A stretch of 64,000 nucleotides of DNA from Zeus faber (Eukaryota > Chordata > Actinopteri > Zeiformes > Zeidae): contig OY482848.1 in NCBI GenBank assembly GCA_960531495.1, positions 28,030,208-28,094,207 on the forward strand, written 5' to 3'. The translations under genes were made by a program, and so were the position numbers. Below the pieces are notes generated by a model. That model was not told where the DNA came from, made no database searches, and saw nothing but the letters and a program-made list of their open reading frames with translations. Below are positions 1 to 11,877 of the stretch, piece by piece (within the stretch, counting starts at the first letter, position 1; each line of letters begins with the position of its first letter).

Positions 1-939
1 TTACATGACAACATTTAAGCATTGCCTGTAATTGCACTGACAGATATTAAAGGGCAGGTATATCGGGTACAAAAGCTAATGAATTTTTATTAAGGGCTAG
101 ACCACTCCCTCACAGCTCATTCATTGAGAATGATTTAGAATCAAAAATATAATATTGGTCGCAAATAACACAACCTCGCTGAATGTTATATTACACAATG
201 TTCAAGTTCTGTTGATGTAAGAGTGATTAAGAGTGATTTATGATTTTGGCCCATCTTTAGCTCGCACCAGATAGTAGCGAAGACATTCTGCACCTCCAGC
301 CCGTCCTGTAGTGCATCCTTTAAACCAGTCGGTCTGATAGAGAGGAAGACAAAGGAGAGACCAGAGGAGGATCGGCTGCCTTTAACTGTGTCAACCGTGT
401 GAAGGAGCATATTCATCAGCCCCTGTCTGTTTCACAGCCACCAATGTCTCTGAGCGAAGGTGGTGACGGGGAAAGAGGAAGTGATTGATCCGGTCCACAT
501 TTCACCTTACGGAGCAATAAAAAGACCGGCCGCTGCCGAAACTATAGGAGCTAACCGGGAGGAGGCCGGTGTTGCAGGGGAGCAGGGTATTCTACAGTCG
601 GTGTAATGTTGAGACCCAGTGGTGTTAATCTGGCTTTGATAGGGAGGGATGAGGGGTTGGACTCGGCCAGACGGCCAAACAAGCCAGACAGATGGTGGTT
701 GGGAAGCCTAAACGATTTTAAAATTACGGGCGGATTTAATCACAAGGAAATATTTTATTCACACAGATGGAGCCGTTCCATCTCCAGATAGTGAATCAAC
801 CTAACAAGGAAACATCGCGCTCTGGAGGCCCACAGGCCTTTGAAATGACCCGTTTCCAAGTTTTCACAGCAATTCAGCCCACTGTTCGACAAGTTTTATC
901 AGGCCAAAAAAATAAAAACCTCTGTCGTCAATTGTCCCC
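1..939. other. no recognisable gene or repeat
   Basis: Both strands were read and only short, unrelated open frames with no domain or splice context were seen. Nothing is assigned. Confidence 0.5.
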
Positions 940-1153
940 AAGGATAGAGACAGTGGACTAAATGGGACAAACTGATCGAAAAAGGTAGAAACTGGTATTT
1001 CCAATTATCTTATTTTAAAGAGTGCCCCCACTCTTCTAGTTCAGTCGTTTCTCATGATGTCATCAGAAACACATTTAAATTCAGCCAATAAGATCAAACG
1101 TCTAAGGATAGAGATAGTGGCCTTAATGGGACAAACTGATAGAAAAAGGTAGA
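940..1153. repeat. pair of about 50-bp direct repeats, 164 bp apart
   Basis: Bases 940-989 and 1104-1153 are near-identical: both read aaggatagaga/tagtgg, then aatgggacaaactgat, then gaaaaaggtaga, with only a few substitutions. The 164-bp offset suggests a decayed tandem duplication or a minisatellite-like unit. No element family is recognised. Confidence 0.7.
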
Positions 1154-1630
1154 GGGTAAGGGTTAGGGTCAGTGCTGGCATCATCTGAGACGCAAGCTCA
1201 GAGTCAGCGTTTCTAAACGGCCACACAAATGAAGTGCGCACTGTTTGTTTGTGACCTGTTTCGTGAATGTGATCACCTGGATCCATTTCAGTGCAGACCA
1301 GTGGAAGGTGTGCACCTCCAAGTGAATCTCTGTGTGAGTGTGTGTACTTTTGTTGGTGTGTAACAATGTTTTACCGCGGACACACTTCTCCTCGCTGATC
1401 GTGTTTACACAGCACTGTCAAAATTAGTCCAATTTCATCTCGCTTCTCCGGCAGCCCAAACATGATTCAAAACTCTCTATACTCCATCCGTGCGGTGTGG
1501 CCCGGCAAGACATTCACTTTTGTGTTGCGAGTCATGGGCAGACGAATTAAGATATTTTTCAGGGGCTGTGACACACAAGAGAGGAAGACGGTGAGTTGCA
1601 TCACCGATACCTCCGTGCTTGGCAACTCAC
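1154..1630. other. no recognisable gene
   Basis: There is a short GGTTAG-like stretch near 1155-1170 and a weak 28-bp exon-like interval (1563-1590) between a TTTTTCAG and a GTGAGT. Neither is enough to call a feature. Confidence 0.4.
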
Positions 1631-1997
1631 TGGAGCTGCCTCCACTGGCAGCAAGGCCGGCTGCCATATGCAAACGCTGATGACAAAAAGCTCATGCGCT
1701 GCTTTAATTGGCTGTAGCCGAATCACACAGCTATCTACCAGCAGCACAGTTAGATTCGAGACATCTGGAGAAACAAGGGCTGTGTTCCAAACGCTTTTAC
1801 TGCTCATTATTTTCCACACGGTAAAATCCTTATAGCACAATGTGGGGAATGAGTCAACAAGATTAACACATACACTTCCTGCCACTAATAATAATAATTA
1901 TTATTATTTATCATTATTATTCATTATTATTTATCATTATATCTTTTTTGTTATTTTTGTTATTATCATTATGAACCATTATTACTTACATTACTTA

Positions 1998-2081
<84 letters not shown>

Positions 2082-2165
2082 CACTACAATATTGCAACCT
2101 TTTAAAACGAAATATACTGTATACAGTGTGTACATATATACATATATAAATATGTATATATATTC
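1631..2165 (+). repeat. inverted duplication 1, copy A
   Basis: This segment recurs in reverse complement at 14885-15540. Shared blocks in order are the ggagctgcct...ctggcagc region, a tatgcaaacgct...ctgctttaattggctg core, the stretch around gattcggctacagcc, aaggattttac, an ATT array, the block atcactacaatattgc, and a tatactgtat palindromic TA block. Copy A lacks the SINE found in copy B. It could be a local segmental duplication or two members of an unrecognised dispersed repeat. Confidence 0.65.
1998..2081. repeat. (ATT)n microsatellite
   Basis: About 28 uninterrupted ATT units. Imperfect ATT-rich sequence extends upstream to about 1888. It lies inside inverted duplication 1, and the same array type is present at the matching place in the other arm. 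Confidence 0.95.
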
Positions 2166-2282
2166 CCGCAATAAAGCATTATACAATCAACTAAAATTCC
2201 TACACCTGATTATGGAGATATCCTGTATGCCCATTCTTCTTCCTCCACCCCGAAGCCACTATAGATGCAGTTTGCGCTACTT

Positions 2283-2345
2283 ATTAATTTTTTTTATTTT
2301 CATTTAACCTTCATTTAATTGGGAAAATAACCCATCGAGACGCAG
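2283..2345 (-). repeat. short interspersed-repeat fragment
   Basis: The string ttcatttaaccttcatttaattgggaaaataacccatcgaga resembles a very common fish repeat end (tttaacctttatttaaccagg...cccattgagat). The class is not assigned, and recognition is from memory of the consensus. Confidence 0.35.
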
Positions 2346-2895
2346 TGGCAGTCACTAAAAGCAATACTACACACAATGTGGACAGCACAATACTCTAGCA
2401 ATTACACAGTCTCAGTCAATACCAGTTTCAGTTCCAGCTTATAAAAAAACATTTAAATTCCTCCCGAAGCAAACTCGGAATAATTCCATAACATTCCACA
2501 CAGGAGTCGCTCAGTAACTTGGGAGCGTCCTGGTGGACCATGTATCATGACACGGTTCCTTAAAAACAGAGTAGCTGAGCGAGGTAATGGGGGAGTTCAC
2601 AAGCCAGGGTTTTCGTAAGCAAACACCTTGAAATGAAGCTGTTAGAGGGAGGTCCGGCACAACATTTGGTATAAGCCACAATTCTGTATAAGAGATTTTG
2701 TACTTAGAATAAAATGTCAAGCTCAGTGATAAATAGGGTCTTATCTTATTAATTTGATCCATTACTCAAGACGATTATTGCATTCCGTTAAAATGTTGTC
2801 TTTTGTTTAGCTGGAGATTAATCACCCCAAGTTTGCTTTGTTAGGATCTGCTTTGCACTAAGGGACATTTAAGTCTCGTATTGTACATTGGCTGT
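2346..2895. other. no recognisable gene
   Basis: AT-rich sequence with no open frame having recognisable domains. Nothing further is seen. Confidence 0.5.
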
Positions 2896-3047
2896 TTGCT
2901 GGTTCAATCCCAGGCTCCTCCTGCTAGCATGCTGTAGTGTCCTTGAGCAAGACACTTAACCCCTAATTGCTCCTGATGGCTGCGTCCGTCGGTGTTTGAA
3001 TAATTGTAAGTCGCTTTGGATAAAAGCGTCTGATAAATGTAATGTAA
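2896..3047 (+). mobile_element. tRNA-derived SINE, 5'-truncated (copy 1)
   Basis: It starts just before a pol III B-box-like ggttcaatccc (2901-2911) and runs through the family body (cttgagcaagacacttaacc, then gctgcgtccgtcggtg) to the tail gtcgctttggataaaagcg and a short AATGTA-like repeat. The A-box half of the tRNA head is missing. The body matches the copies at 15131, 55516 and 62675, and the tail matches the 3' end of the L2 LINE at 52622-52657. Confidence 0.85.
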
Positions 3048-4254
3048 TTTTATTTTAAGGTATAGTTGGCACGATATGAAGCAGGCTACTGTACTGTACT
3101 ATAGTGGCAACAATTTTAAGCATCAATTTGTCAAAGTATTTGCATTATTTACATTATTTTGAAGCAGTTTAAAGTAGATCGGCCATTCTGGCTTACGTAG
3201 ATTGACTTTTTAATTGGCACAGCGGGAGGGGAAGAAAATCTGTACCTATGAAGATTGTCCGGTTGACAAAAGGTTAAAGGTTGAAGGCTCCATCATTATG
3301 TAAAATGTGGTCGCTGCTGTTATTCAAGGTCATTGTTATTGAGAAGCATGTTGATCGACCGCTGTTATTTTGCCATTGAGTATCCCAGTACAGGGCCAAA
3401 TTCTTCTAGTCAGGAGGATGTTCAGAATCTGGGAGACGTTTGGAATATACTTTCCTTCCAAATGGAAACTTAGATATATCAAAAAAACCCATTTGTGGGG
3501 TTAAGTAGAAAGAGGTCCCCATATCCCCACATTAAGCTTTTTGACACACGACCGTTTGCTTTATTCCGCTGATTGTTTTTACTTAGTTTAACTCACTATT
3601 GGTTTTATTTTGGGTAAATTGCAGTTGATCTGCCTGCTTGTTTAAATGCTTTGATAAGCACTTTGTGAGCTTTTTGTAAGGTGAAGGTTATTTACTTGGC
3701 TGTGATTATTATGCAGCAGTGCCGTTTTAAGTACAAAGCTCCAAATGATGCCCCCTATTGAATATAAACTCATGCGTTCCTACGACTTTGTGATATTCTA
3801 ATATGGCTAAACAGCGGCCATGCCTTCAACATATATTTATTGCTGGTTCTCTCCTCGAGCCGAAGTGCAGTTCTAAATAAAAGTAGACCAGTAAGTTTAC
3901 CCTGCTGTCGCCCTCAAGTAAAAGTGGTGTTGAATTAGAGAACACAGGAGCCTGAAAGTGTCATTGTAAAAGTCAAGGCTGAAGCAATAGCAGTATGTGT
4001 TGTGAGAGCATCTCCTTTTCCTGATCTGGGACTAATGGAAAGGCCTAAACCGACCCCAGCGGTGGGTCTCTGAGAGGGACACCTACAGCGCGCAGCGTGG
4101 CTCCTTGATCGCGGCCCACTTAGCAGCGGGTGACTCGTAACTCACTGCGAAGGACTGAATGGACAGCTGAGTTCCATCCATCTGTTGATACTCTGCCTGG
4201 AATCCATATTTCATCAAAGCTCTAGGCCCTGCGCTTGATGTTGGAGATTTGGCA
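3048..4254. other. no recognisable gene
   Basis: The only notable item is a 21-nt string (3202-3222, starting ttgacttttt) identical to 4280-4300 inside the gypsy LTR-like region. Its flanks are also similar, so 3180-3222 may be a scrap of the same repeat. Confidence 0.4.
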
Positions 4255-4711
4255 CAGCTTTGCTCGGGCTTATGCAGACTTGACTTTTTAATTGGCACAG
4301 ACATCGCAAGACAGGGACAGGGAAAGCATGGACGAGGAATGAAGAATCCAGGTTCTGGACGGTTGGACAGGGAGCCAGGATTGACGAGGCAGGACAGAAA
4401 CAGCTTGGACGTGGAAGGGAGAAAGGCAGGGTTGGAAGGATGAACTGCATCAACAAATACTCTAAAATATGGAGGAGCCACAAGCGGTACTAACTAGGTT
4501 AGACTGACGATCTGGCGATAAGTGGATGGAAGGCCGGGGAATAAATACTGCAGGCTTGATGGAATGATGAACCTAAGGTGCATGGGATGGCACAGGAGGA
4601 AGGAGTGGCAGAGGGGACCAGGTAAGGGTTAGTGCCTGGCGACCTGTCCATGATAAATGACAAAAAGATATAGACTGCTCATAGTGAGGCTAGGAGGCTG
4701 TGGGCGTCACA
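4255..4711 (-). mobile_element. putative 3' LTR of a chromodomain Ty3/gypsy element
   Basis: Read on the minus strand, the sequence begins TGTGACGCCC directly after a run of Gs (the polypurine tract). The first about 140 bases (4569-4711) match 6356-6503 in the same orientation, as expected for paired LTRs. A TATA-like gtatttatt lies near 4543. The inner edge near 4255 is a guess because the other LTR is truncated and gives no alignment there. Confidence 0.55.
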
Positions 4712-4722
4712 CCCCCCCCCCT
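4712..4722 (-). promoter_or_regulatory. polypurine tract
   Basis: A run of at least nine Gs on the minus strand lies between the end of the pol reading frame and the TG start of the LTR. This is the usual primer site for plus-strand synthesis in LTR retrotransposons. Confidence 0.55.
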
Positions 4723-4888
4723 CACGGATGCCACCTGTTGGATGCCTCGAGCCGGGAGGATGAGGTTGGTTGAAGTCTCCGTTGAGGGATGCATCCAAAA
4801 TTAGCCTACGGGGCCTACAGGACCGTTCCTCCAGACCATACCCCTCCCAATCAACAAGATACTTAAGACCATGCCCACGGGGATGCAC
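4723..4888 (-). pseudogene. chromodomain at the integrase C-terminus (gypsy relic)
   Basis: The minus-strand frame reads a chromodomain core: a YLVDWEGYG segment followed by ERSCRP, a good match to the aromatic-cage and WEPxxN regions of chromoviral integrases. It is in a different frame from the integrase core at 4986-5936, so at least one frameshift separates them. Chromodomains of this group direct integration to marked chromatin. It is followed at once by the polypurine tract and LTR, as expected for a terminal pol domain. Confidence 0.7.
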
Positions 4889-4985
4889 ATCAAACAGGCA
4901 ACAGACAGTGAAGGCAGGGTGGTCGTCAATAGTGCGGGCGGAGGGGCCGGGGCAGGGGAGGAAAGGGGGCAGGAGGCAACCAGCT

Positions 4986-5936
4986 TCATCTGGAAGACAT
5001 GAAAGGTGGGGTGAATTCTAAGGGAGGGGGGAGATGAAGACAAACAGCACAAGGGTTGATGATGGAGTAGACAAAATAGGGGCCAACATACCGGGGGATG
5101 AGCTTGTGGGACTCGACCTTGAGGGACAGGTCCTTTGCCAGGAGCCAGAGCCTTTGGTCAGGGACGTACGGTGGCGCCGGGGCCCCGAGGCGATTGGCTT
5201 GCCACTGGGACCGGATGGACCCCTGGAGAAGGGCTGAGCGGGCCTTGTTACAGGAGCGTTGACACTGGAGAATGTGGGCCTGGATGAGGGAACAGAGATC
5301 TCTGTTTCCACGGACGGGAACAGAGGGGGTTGGTTGCCTGGGAGCAGAGGAAGGGGTCAGGCCAGTGGAAGCATTGATGAGAGTGTTGTGGGCGTACTCT
5401 ACCCACAGGAGTTGGGCGCTCCAGGAGGAGGGGTTAGCGGCTGTGACGCAGCGGAGCACGGCCTCCATTTCCTGATTTGCCCGCTCCGTCTGGCCCTTGG
5501 TCTGGGAGTGGATACTGGAGGAAAGACTGACCTTGACTCCCAGGGCAATGCAAAAGGCTCTCCACACCTGGGAGATGAACTGATGACCCCTGTCCAATAT
5601 GACGTCTGCGTGGATAACATGGAATTGGAACACGTGGGCCACCAGAAGGTCAGCAGTCTCGTTTGTCGATGGCAGCTTGGGCAGGGCGATGAAGTGGGCA
5701 GACTTCGAGAACCAGTCAACGACGGTGAGGACTGTGGTGTTGCCACTGCATGGCAGGAGACGGGTGACGGAGTCCAGGGCAATGTAGGACCATGGATGTC
5801 CGGGGATGGGTAGGGGACAGAGGAGGCTGGAGCGGGGTCGAGTGGAGGTCGAAGTTCTTGTGGAGTGTAGGACAAGTTCTTGTGGTCCGTCCAGACCACA
5901 AATGACCTGTACGCACCCTCCAGCCAATGCTACCAT
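4986..5936 (-). pseudogene. Ty3/gypsy integrase core, broken
   Basis: A 316-codon open frame holds the DDE integrase fold. The first Asp is in TVVDWFSKSAHF, the second in LDRGHQFIS, and the Glu in GQTERANQEMEAVL, followed by the WVEYAHNT strand and the C-terminal GPY region. All three catalytic acids are visible. The N-terminal zinc-binding HHCC region is absent: RNase H sequence passes directly into the core, and the ORF start is arbitrary. The chromodomain follows in another frame. A dead element is inferred. Confidence 0.85.
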
Positions 5937-6240
5937 TCCTCCAGAGCCAATTTCACCACCAGGAGATCCCGGTTGCCAACATCGTATTTCCTCTCTTGAG
6001 GAGTGAGCCTACGGAAGAGGAAAGCACAGGGGTGGAGCTTACCATCTGAAGGGGAGCGCTGGGACAGAACCACTCCTACTCTTGCGTCCAAGGCGTCCAC
6101 CTCCACCACAAACTGGAGGTTGATGTTGGGCTAAGATAGGACAGGGGCTGACACGAAGCAAAGTTTGAGTTCCGCTAATGCAGTCTCCAAAGGTCCAATT
6201 GAATGGTGAGGCAGTAGAGGTGAGGGCCGAGAGTGAGGCT
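5870..6240 (-). pseudogene. gypsy reverse transcriptase/RNase H segment
   Basis: Reading the minus strand gives the end of the RT thumb (LAELKLCFVSAPVLS) and RNase H ([47 protein letters not shown]). Two in-frame TAG codons interrupt it, one after APVLS and one inside the usual EEWRxWLEGA motif. Everything upstream of it (gag, protease and most of RT) is missing, and 5' LTR-like sequence begins shortly after. It is a degenerate fragment of the same element as the integrase. Confidence 0.8.
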
Positions 6241-6330
6241 GTAATGTGGCTGAAGTCCCGGATAAAAAATTATTAAACCCAGGAAAGAAACTCAAGGAAC
6301 ATGGAACACACGTTTTCCTGCCTTCACATA

Positions 6331-6357
6331 CAACCTGTTCTCCAGGAGAACAGGTTG
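6331..6357. repeat. 27-bp perfect palindrome at the LTR/internal junction
   Basis: Arms caacctgttctcc and ggagaacaggttg are exact reverse complements separated by one A. The palindrome sits where homology between the two LTR-like repeats of this gypsy copy ends, so it may mark the deletion junction. Confidence 0.9.
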
Positions 6358-6503
6358 AATGAACCTCAGGTGTGTGGGATGGCGCAGAAGGAATGAGTGG
6401 CAGAGGGGACCAGGAAGGGGTCTGCACCTGGTGACCTGTCCATGAAAAGTGACAAACAGACATAGACTGCTCCTAGTGGGGCTAAAAGGCTGTAGGCGTG
6501 ATA
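6356..6503 (-). mobile_element. truncated 5' LTR of the chromodomain gypsy
   Basis: It aligns to 4569-4711 in the same orientation (shared blocks: gggatggc, gagtggcagaggggaccagg, gacctgtccatga, tagactgctc). The remainder of the LTR and the internal region up to RT are deleted. Confidence 0.6.
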
Positions 6504-7509
6504 TCCATACGGGGAAGAAATAAACAGCAATACATTTTTCATACCAATGGATTATTTCAGATATAACAAGTAACCCCCCCACCCCACCCCAAGATTGCGT
6601 TCATACCATCTTAAATAAGATTTGAAGGGACAATGTTGTGAATATGCCATTAATTTATGGTTTGTTTAAGTGCATTTAACATGCAGCAGAATTTGGTCAA
6701 AATAAATGAATAAAACAACCAAACAAAAATACAAGATAAATAAATATAAAATCAACCTATTATTATATAATAGACCCCTCCATAGACCCCTGGTCTAGAG
6801 AGCAGTGAGGCTGTCAACTGCAGCCAATTGAATTCAGTTTATTTTACTGCAATCTAATACAATAATAGCTTCAACTCTAATGCCCAACAACAACTCTCTG
6901 ACAGAGATTCGAATAGATACGTCGGTTTCAGAGCAGGACAAAGAGAAAGAATGAGAATAAATGTGTTTACTCTCGTTTAATCAGCACCCTTAAATTAATG
7001 TGGCTACTTAGATGGTTAAAGGGAGATTAGCTCCATGTCTGTGAGAAAACCTCCTTTCATCAGTCTCCCGCAGGCACAAACAGTGTGTGTTCATCAATCT
7101 TGGACGGGAGAATTAATGAATTGAAAACCTATGTGAATAACTCATATTTTATGCCTTTTTCAGCTTTGTGAATTGTCGTGGGAATGCAGGGTAGAGGATG
7201 ACAGGGACAAGTTTGGTAGAGTTCAGGTTAAGCTTATCGTTTTTCATGTATCTCTGTGTCCTTCTCTTGTGGTGGACAGCTTTATATATAGTATATGTTT
7301 CAAAGAAAATGTTGTTTTTCTCTTCCTACCTTCACTGTTGTCGACATACTGCAGACATGGGTTCTTAAATTGTTTTCATCCACTGGCAGATCGTTCTGCT
7401 AGTGGATGATTGCAAAAGGGTGCTTTTTTCCTTCATGTCAAGAGACTCCTTCCGATATGGTTGAGTTGGTGGAGCTTCAGAGGAGATGGAGTTGGTTAGG
7501 TTGTGTGGT
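6504..7509. other. no recognisable gene
   Basis: AT-rich single-copy-looking sequence. No domain, splice pattern or known repeat was seen. Confidence 0.5.
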
Positions 7510-7690
7510 GTGGGGATGGTGTGGTTTGAGCAGCCACACCTGTCCTGGGTCTCAGTGATTGCGGCCCAGGATCAGAGTGGATGCATACCTGTGGCTTGTT
7601 GGTTGGTCTAACAAGCAACAGGTAAAACCCTCATCTCCACAGTCAAGAGAGGAGCCCTTGTCATGACACATGTCCATCTGCTCCTGGGCT
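7510..7690. repeat. short dispersed repeat, related to 16466-16600
   Basis: Shared blocks with 16466-16600 are gagcagccacacct (inverted relative order), the aagcaacaggt...aaaaccc stretch, and ggagccc-tgtcatgaca. The 16-kb copy has terminal inverted repeats, suggesting a small non-autonomous DNA element. The family is not identified. Confidence 0.45.
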
Positions 7691-9689
7691 TATTCCACCT
7701 AGCCATTCCACATTATTTTGTTTTATTTATTTTGTTGGCTTCCACACAGTGCTAAGATGTTGTTTGAATTAGCCGCTGCCTGCATGAAACCTTGCATCTC
7801 TTTCGCATTGTCACATTGCAGCCGTGTAAGGTGAGTGGACCCATTGAGTCGTGCATTTGGGGCCCAAAATGAGGGCGTACGCCAAGAGCCATTTCGTTTA
7901 TTGTTTAGCCCTAAATGAAGGCAAGCTGGGAAGCGCAAAGCAAAAAATGAGAAAAAAAATAGGAGAAATACAGGTGCTCAGCTGGGAGATGTGGGTATGG
8001 AATGGTAATGCTATTTTGAGGCACCCCGCTGTGCCTAGACAACCTGGGAGTGCCAGGATTTGATCTCCAAAGCTGTCACTCGCTGTTGCACAAGCCCATG
8101 AGTGTCCCCTCCTCACACTGGGCAGACTGCACACCGACAGGCTCACAGATGATGGATGATTGGTTTCCCCAGGCTGTTTGAGGAATGAAATATAGGATTC
8201 TTCTCTTACAAGCCTCACATGCTTCTTTCTCTCTCTCTCTCTTTGGGCCTATTGTAAAAGAGTTGTCGCTGTGCAATTTCCTCTTCTTCTAATGCAGCTG
8301 TGGTGTAGAAATTCCTTACGTGCCCCTACATACTGTATAGAGCAGTTTGGAAATATCTCTTTGGGAGGCATGCAGAAACAAAGTGGTTCTGTGTCCTCAA
8401 AACTTAAATTGACCTTGTATGCATCAATTGTGCATTAATAGCAAACACAAATTACTTTCTCTGAAGTGATTCCCTGAAGAGGGGTTTACAGGAGCAGCTT
8501 AACAGCTTTACAGTGTAATTATGGGACCTATTCTCTCTCTAAGCAAATTTCACTTCAAGTGGGAAAAAAAGTTCAATCCTATGGAAGTAATTCTATTTAT
8601 TTTCTTCAATAAAGCAAATAAACTGACATTTTCCTAGGTTTAATAGGAATTTCCTGAAGTGATCTTAAATGCCCAATCTGGAATTGCCCTCCCCCTCCCT
8701 GGTGCGGCCGGCGGCTTTCTAAAAATGGATTAGGGTTTTAAGTACTAAACAAGATAATTGTTGAAAAATGTTTAAAGGTCACATTTGAGTTGGTCTTGTA
8801 AACAATTATATCAAGGAAGCAGCAGTCCAGCCCTTTTTCCATACTGGGTACTCCATCCCTCCATCAGTAGGTCACTACAAGTGGGAGGATGGAGCCATGA
8901 ATCCAGTTTAGAGAAAAGGCTGGAACCTACCTACGTACTACATGAGGATTGAGTATAAAACAGGGATGAACATCGAAAAATCCAAACCATTCCATTAAGG
9001 GTTCAGTGCTGGGAGAAAAATACTGGTATGATCCTGCAGGGTCCCTGTCAGCCTGCGACTTCCCCTGTTTAAACATCCATTAAGCATTCACACTTAATGG
9101 CCACGCTATTTCAGACAATTTAAGGCCTTTCTACAGGAGAAAGAAGAGTGCGATGGAGCGTGGCACGGTGCTAATCGAAGTCTGCTGACACCATTAGCAA
9201 ACTGCCATCAGGGTGATAGCCGGTTGTATAACAGGCCGAGGCAGCGAGACAGAGGGAATGCTAATGATAAATACCTTCACAGCGGTTCTGCTCAGACAGC
9301 TCGCACCACGCTGCCCTAGAGGTCAAGGAAAAAGGCGGCGGGGGTGGTTGTGGTTTTATCAGATGCTTGTATACGGGTGTTTTTAACACGCCAGCATGCT
9401 CATAAAACCCACCTTTTATGCAATGTTAAATTTGGAAGCCTCTTTTAATACTGTAATAAGCCGTTAATTCTACGGGAGCACCGGAGAGGCGTGCCATAAA
9501 ACTTTAAGTCGTGAACTAGACAAAAAAGACCACCGGCAGTGACAATCAATGAGCAGGACTTCACCCTGACCCTGGGAATTAAGTAATTGTGAGTAATAAA
9601 GAGCTAATAAACTCTTAAAAAAAAAAAACAAAAAAAACCAAAAAAAAACGAACCAGTTCACTAAGAATATGCTTGCTAATAACACAGGG
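7691..9689. other. no recognisable gene
   Basis: About 2 kb with no domain-bearing open frame. A short CT run is at 8226-8242 and an A-rich stretch is near 9618-9650. Confidence 0.5.
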
Positions 9690-9800
9690 GCACTTCAAGG
9701 TGCTTTACATGAGGAATAAAAAACATATAAAGGCAAAGAAGAATAAAAGCAATGAAATAAAAGTCACAACATAAATCAAAATTACATTAAAAAAAAAAGA
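9690..9800 (-). repeat. fragment of a common fish interspersed repeat
   Basis: The phrase cttcaaggtgctttacat followed by an A-rich tail of AATAAAA-like units resembles the repeat end at 42275-42340 (gaaagtgctttacact). The class is not assigned. Confidence 0.35.
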
Positions 9801-10649
9801 CGTATTCAAATCCCACAGATCAATGTAAAACAGGTCTACGCTTTTTAACATGTAGGGACTTGAACCAGCATGCACTCTGGTCGTTGGAACTCAAACCCAA
9901 GTAGGAACTCAGAAGGACGGTTACTGCACACACTGCACAATAAAAATCCAAGCAGCAAACAAGACAAAGCTGAAAAGGTTATAGTGGCGTTTCAAGCAGG
10001 CTGATTATTCACTGTAAAGCAACTTCAAATTAAGGGATTTATCAGAATTTGTATCATTGTCTCATTGTGCACCGTTTCTCTTGATTGCTGAGTGTCATCT
10101 CAAGTCAAAGCAAGTATCGAGCACATAGAGCAAACCCAAGGCCTGCGGTTTGCCCCAAACCCCTGACAGGACTGATGGTTTTCATTTATGACACGAATAA
10201 CACATCGTAAATTCAACCAGCATGAAATGTAATGACTTTGCTTTTTCCTTCAGCTTGGTCACAGTCAGCGCTTCCCCCTGCTGGACGTCACTGTCCTCTT
10301 TTCTAAGTTGACGTTGATGTGTCAATAAAACATACTCCACAATGAAAAGCAACCGACCTGACATGAAAAATCAAACTATAAACTGAACGGTTACCTGAAG
10401 GGTCATTTAAATGAAGAGAAATTGTAAAATATCAATGTAAAACAGAAATCAAGATCCACTTCTTTCAACCTGTTTCCTCTGTCACCAGAGTAAAAAACCA
10501 CAAACAGTATATGAATGTACCCAAACTACTTCTCATGCTACAACCTAATCATCCTCATAGTCATCATAATTGATGGTGACCAGATGTCCCGGTTTTGAGC
10601 GGGGGTTTTCAACATTCACTTCCAAATTGTCCCAGTTTTCACCACAATT
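9801..10649. other. no recognisable gene
   Basis: Nothing was recognised apart from AT-rich sequence. Confidence 0.5.
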
Positions 10650-10715
10650 AAAATAATAATAATAATAATAATAATACTAATAATAACAATAACAATAATA
10701 ATAATAAAAACAATC

Positions 10716-10749
<34 letters not shown>

Positions 10750-10857
10750 TCATAATAATAATAATAATAATAACAACAATAATAATAATAATAATAACAA
10801 TCATCATAATAATAATAATAATAATAATGATAATAATAATAATATGATGATGATGAT
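10650..10857. repeat. imperfect (AAT)n array
   Basis: About 200 bp of AAT/AAC/CAT triplets ending in (GAT)n. The long Ile-rich open frames across it are translations of the repeat, not genes. Confidence 0.95.
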
Positions 10858-11719
10858 GCTTTTTTGTCATGGAGAAAACCCCACTCTTAGGTTCTTCAAC
10901 AAATAGGCAGCACTTGAGGAAAGTTGAATACGCAGATATTCTCTTTATTAAGAAATAACCGGTGTGAGTGAGGTTTGCAGAGTACACTGAAAACTCTTTG
11001 GCTCGCAAAGTAATATATTATTTTCAAAGCACTGACTCCTCCTTGTCTTTCTATCTTCTGAAATTACCACCATATGCAGATCATTACTTAAAGCCTACTC
11101 TACCTCTGAGAGAGGGCACAGGTCACTCAAAGTGAGCCCCACACTGCTCTCGCTTTTCAGAGGCCTCTCTGTTGAGACATGCTTTCACTGTTATTTATAT
11201 TGTCTGAATACATTGTTCATATTATGTCTAAATAAGTCATATCTTGTTCATATTATATCTTAATATGTTGTGTCTTGTCTTCATGCAAACAAAAACTTTG
11301 TGAGGTTGATTTGATACCCCGATCCTCTGCATTCCTTGTCTATAGGTGATTGATGGAAGGAGCCCCCTTCCTGCCTTCCACGTCTGCTTCTAAGTGTGGC
11401 ATTCTCAACACAGACATGTTTACTTATTCATTGATTCCCTTAAAAACAAGCTTAAAATTATACAACATTTTCAGCGCTTTACCATGTTCTGTCCCACTCA
11501 TTAATACCTAACCCAATCAAAAAACATAAATAATGCACTGCGCGTCTGAATTTGACACTAATTGGTCAGTATGTGTGTCAATCAAACAATATGTCTTGTC
11601 AGGGCTGTTGCTCGGTCTTTTATAAAGACCTCCACTCTTTTCTTGTTAAGTAGCTGGCAAAGAAAATGCTGCGTTCTGCACACACTGCAAGAGCACATTT
11701 TTGGTCGTGCACGGTAGAA
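10858..11719. other. no recognisable gene
   Basis: No coding or repeat family was recognised. Confidence 0.5.
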
Positions 11720-11781
11720 TTAATAATAATACAAATAATAATAATAATAATAATTATAATAATAATATAAATAATAATACA

Positions 11782-11821
<40 letters not shown>

Positions 11822-11845
11822 AATATATAATTAATAAAAGAAAAA

Positions 11846-11877
<32 letters not shown>

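Noticed and set aside
1149-1172. Interstitial telomere repeat
   Set aside because: Only one to two degenerate GGGTTAG-like units are present.
1563-1590. 28-bp micro-exon between TTTTTCAG and GTGAGT
   Set aside because: It is too short to test for coding and there is no partner exon. Such pairs occur by chance at this length.
1842-2186. Tyr-rich and Ile-rich open frames
   Set aside because: They are translations of the ATT array on both strands.
6131-6463. 110-codon frame with Ser/Pro-rich start as a gene
   Set aside because: Its first part is LTR remnant and its second part is the end of a gypsy RT. The join is a deletion junction.
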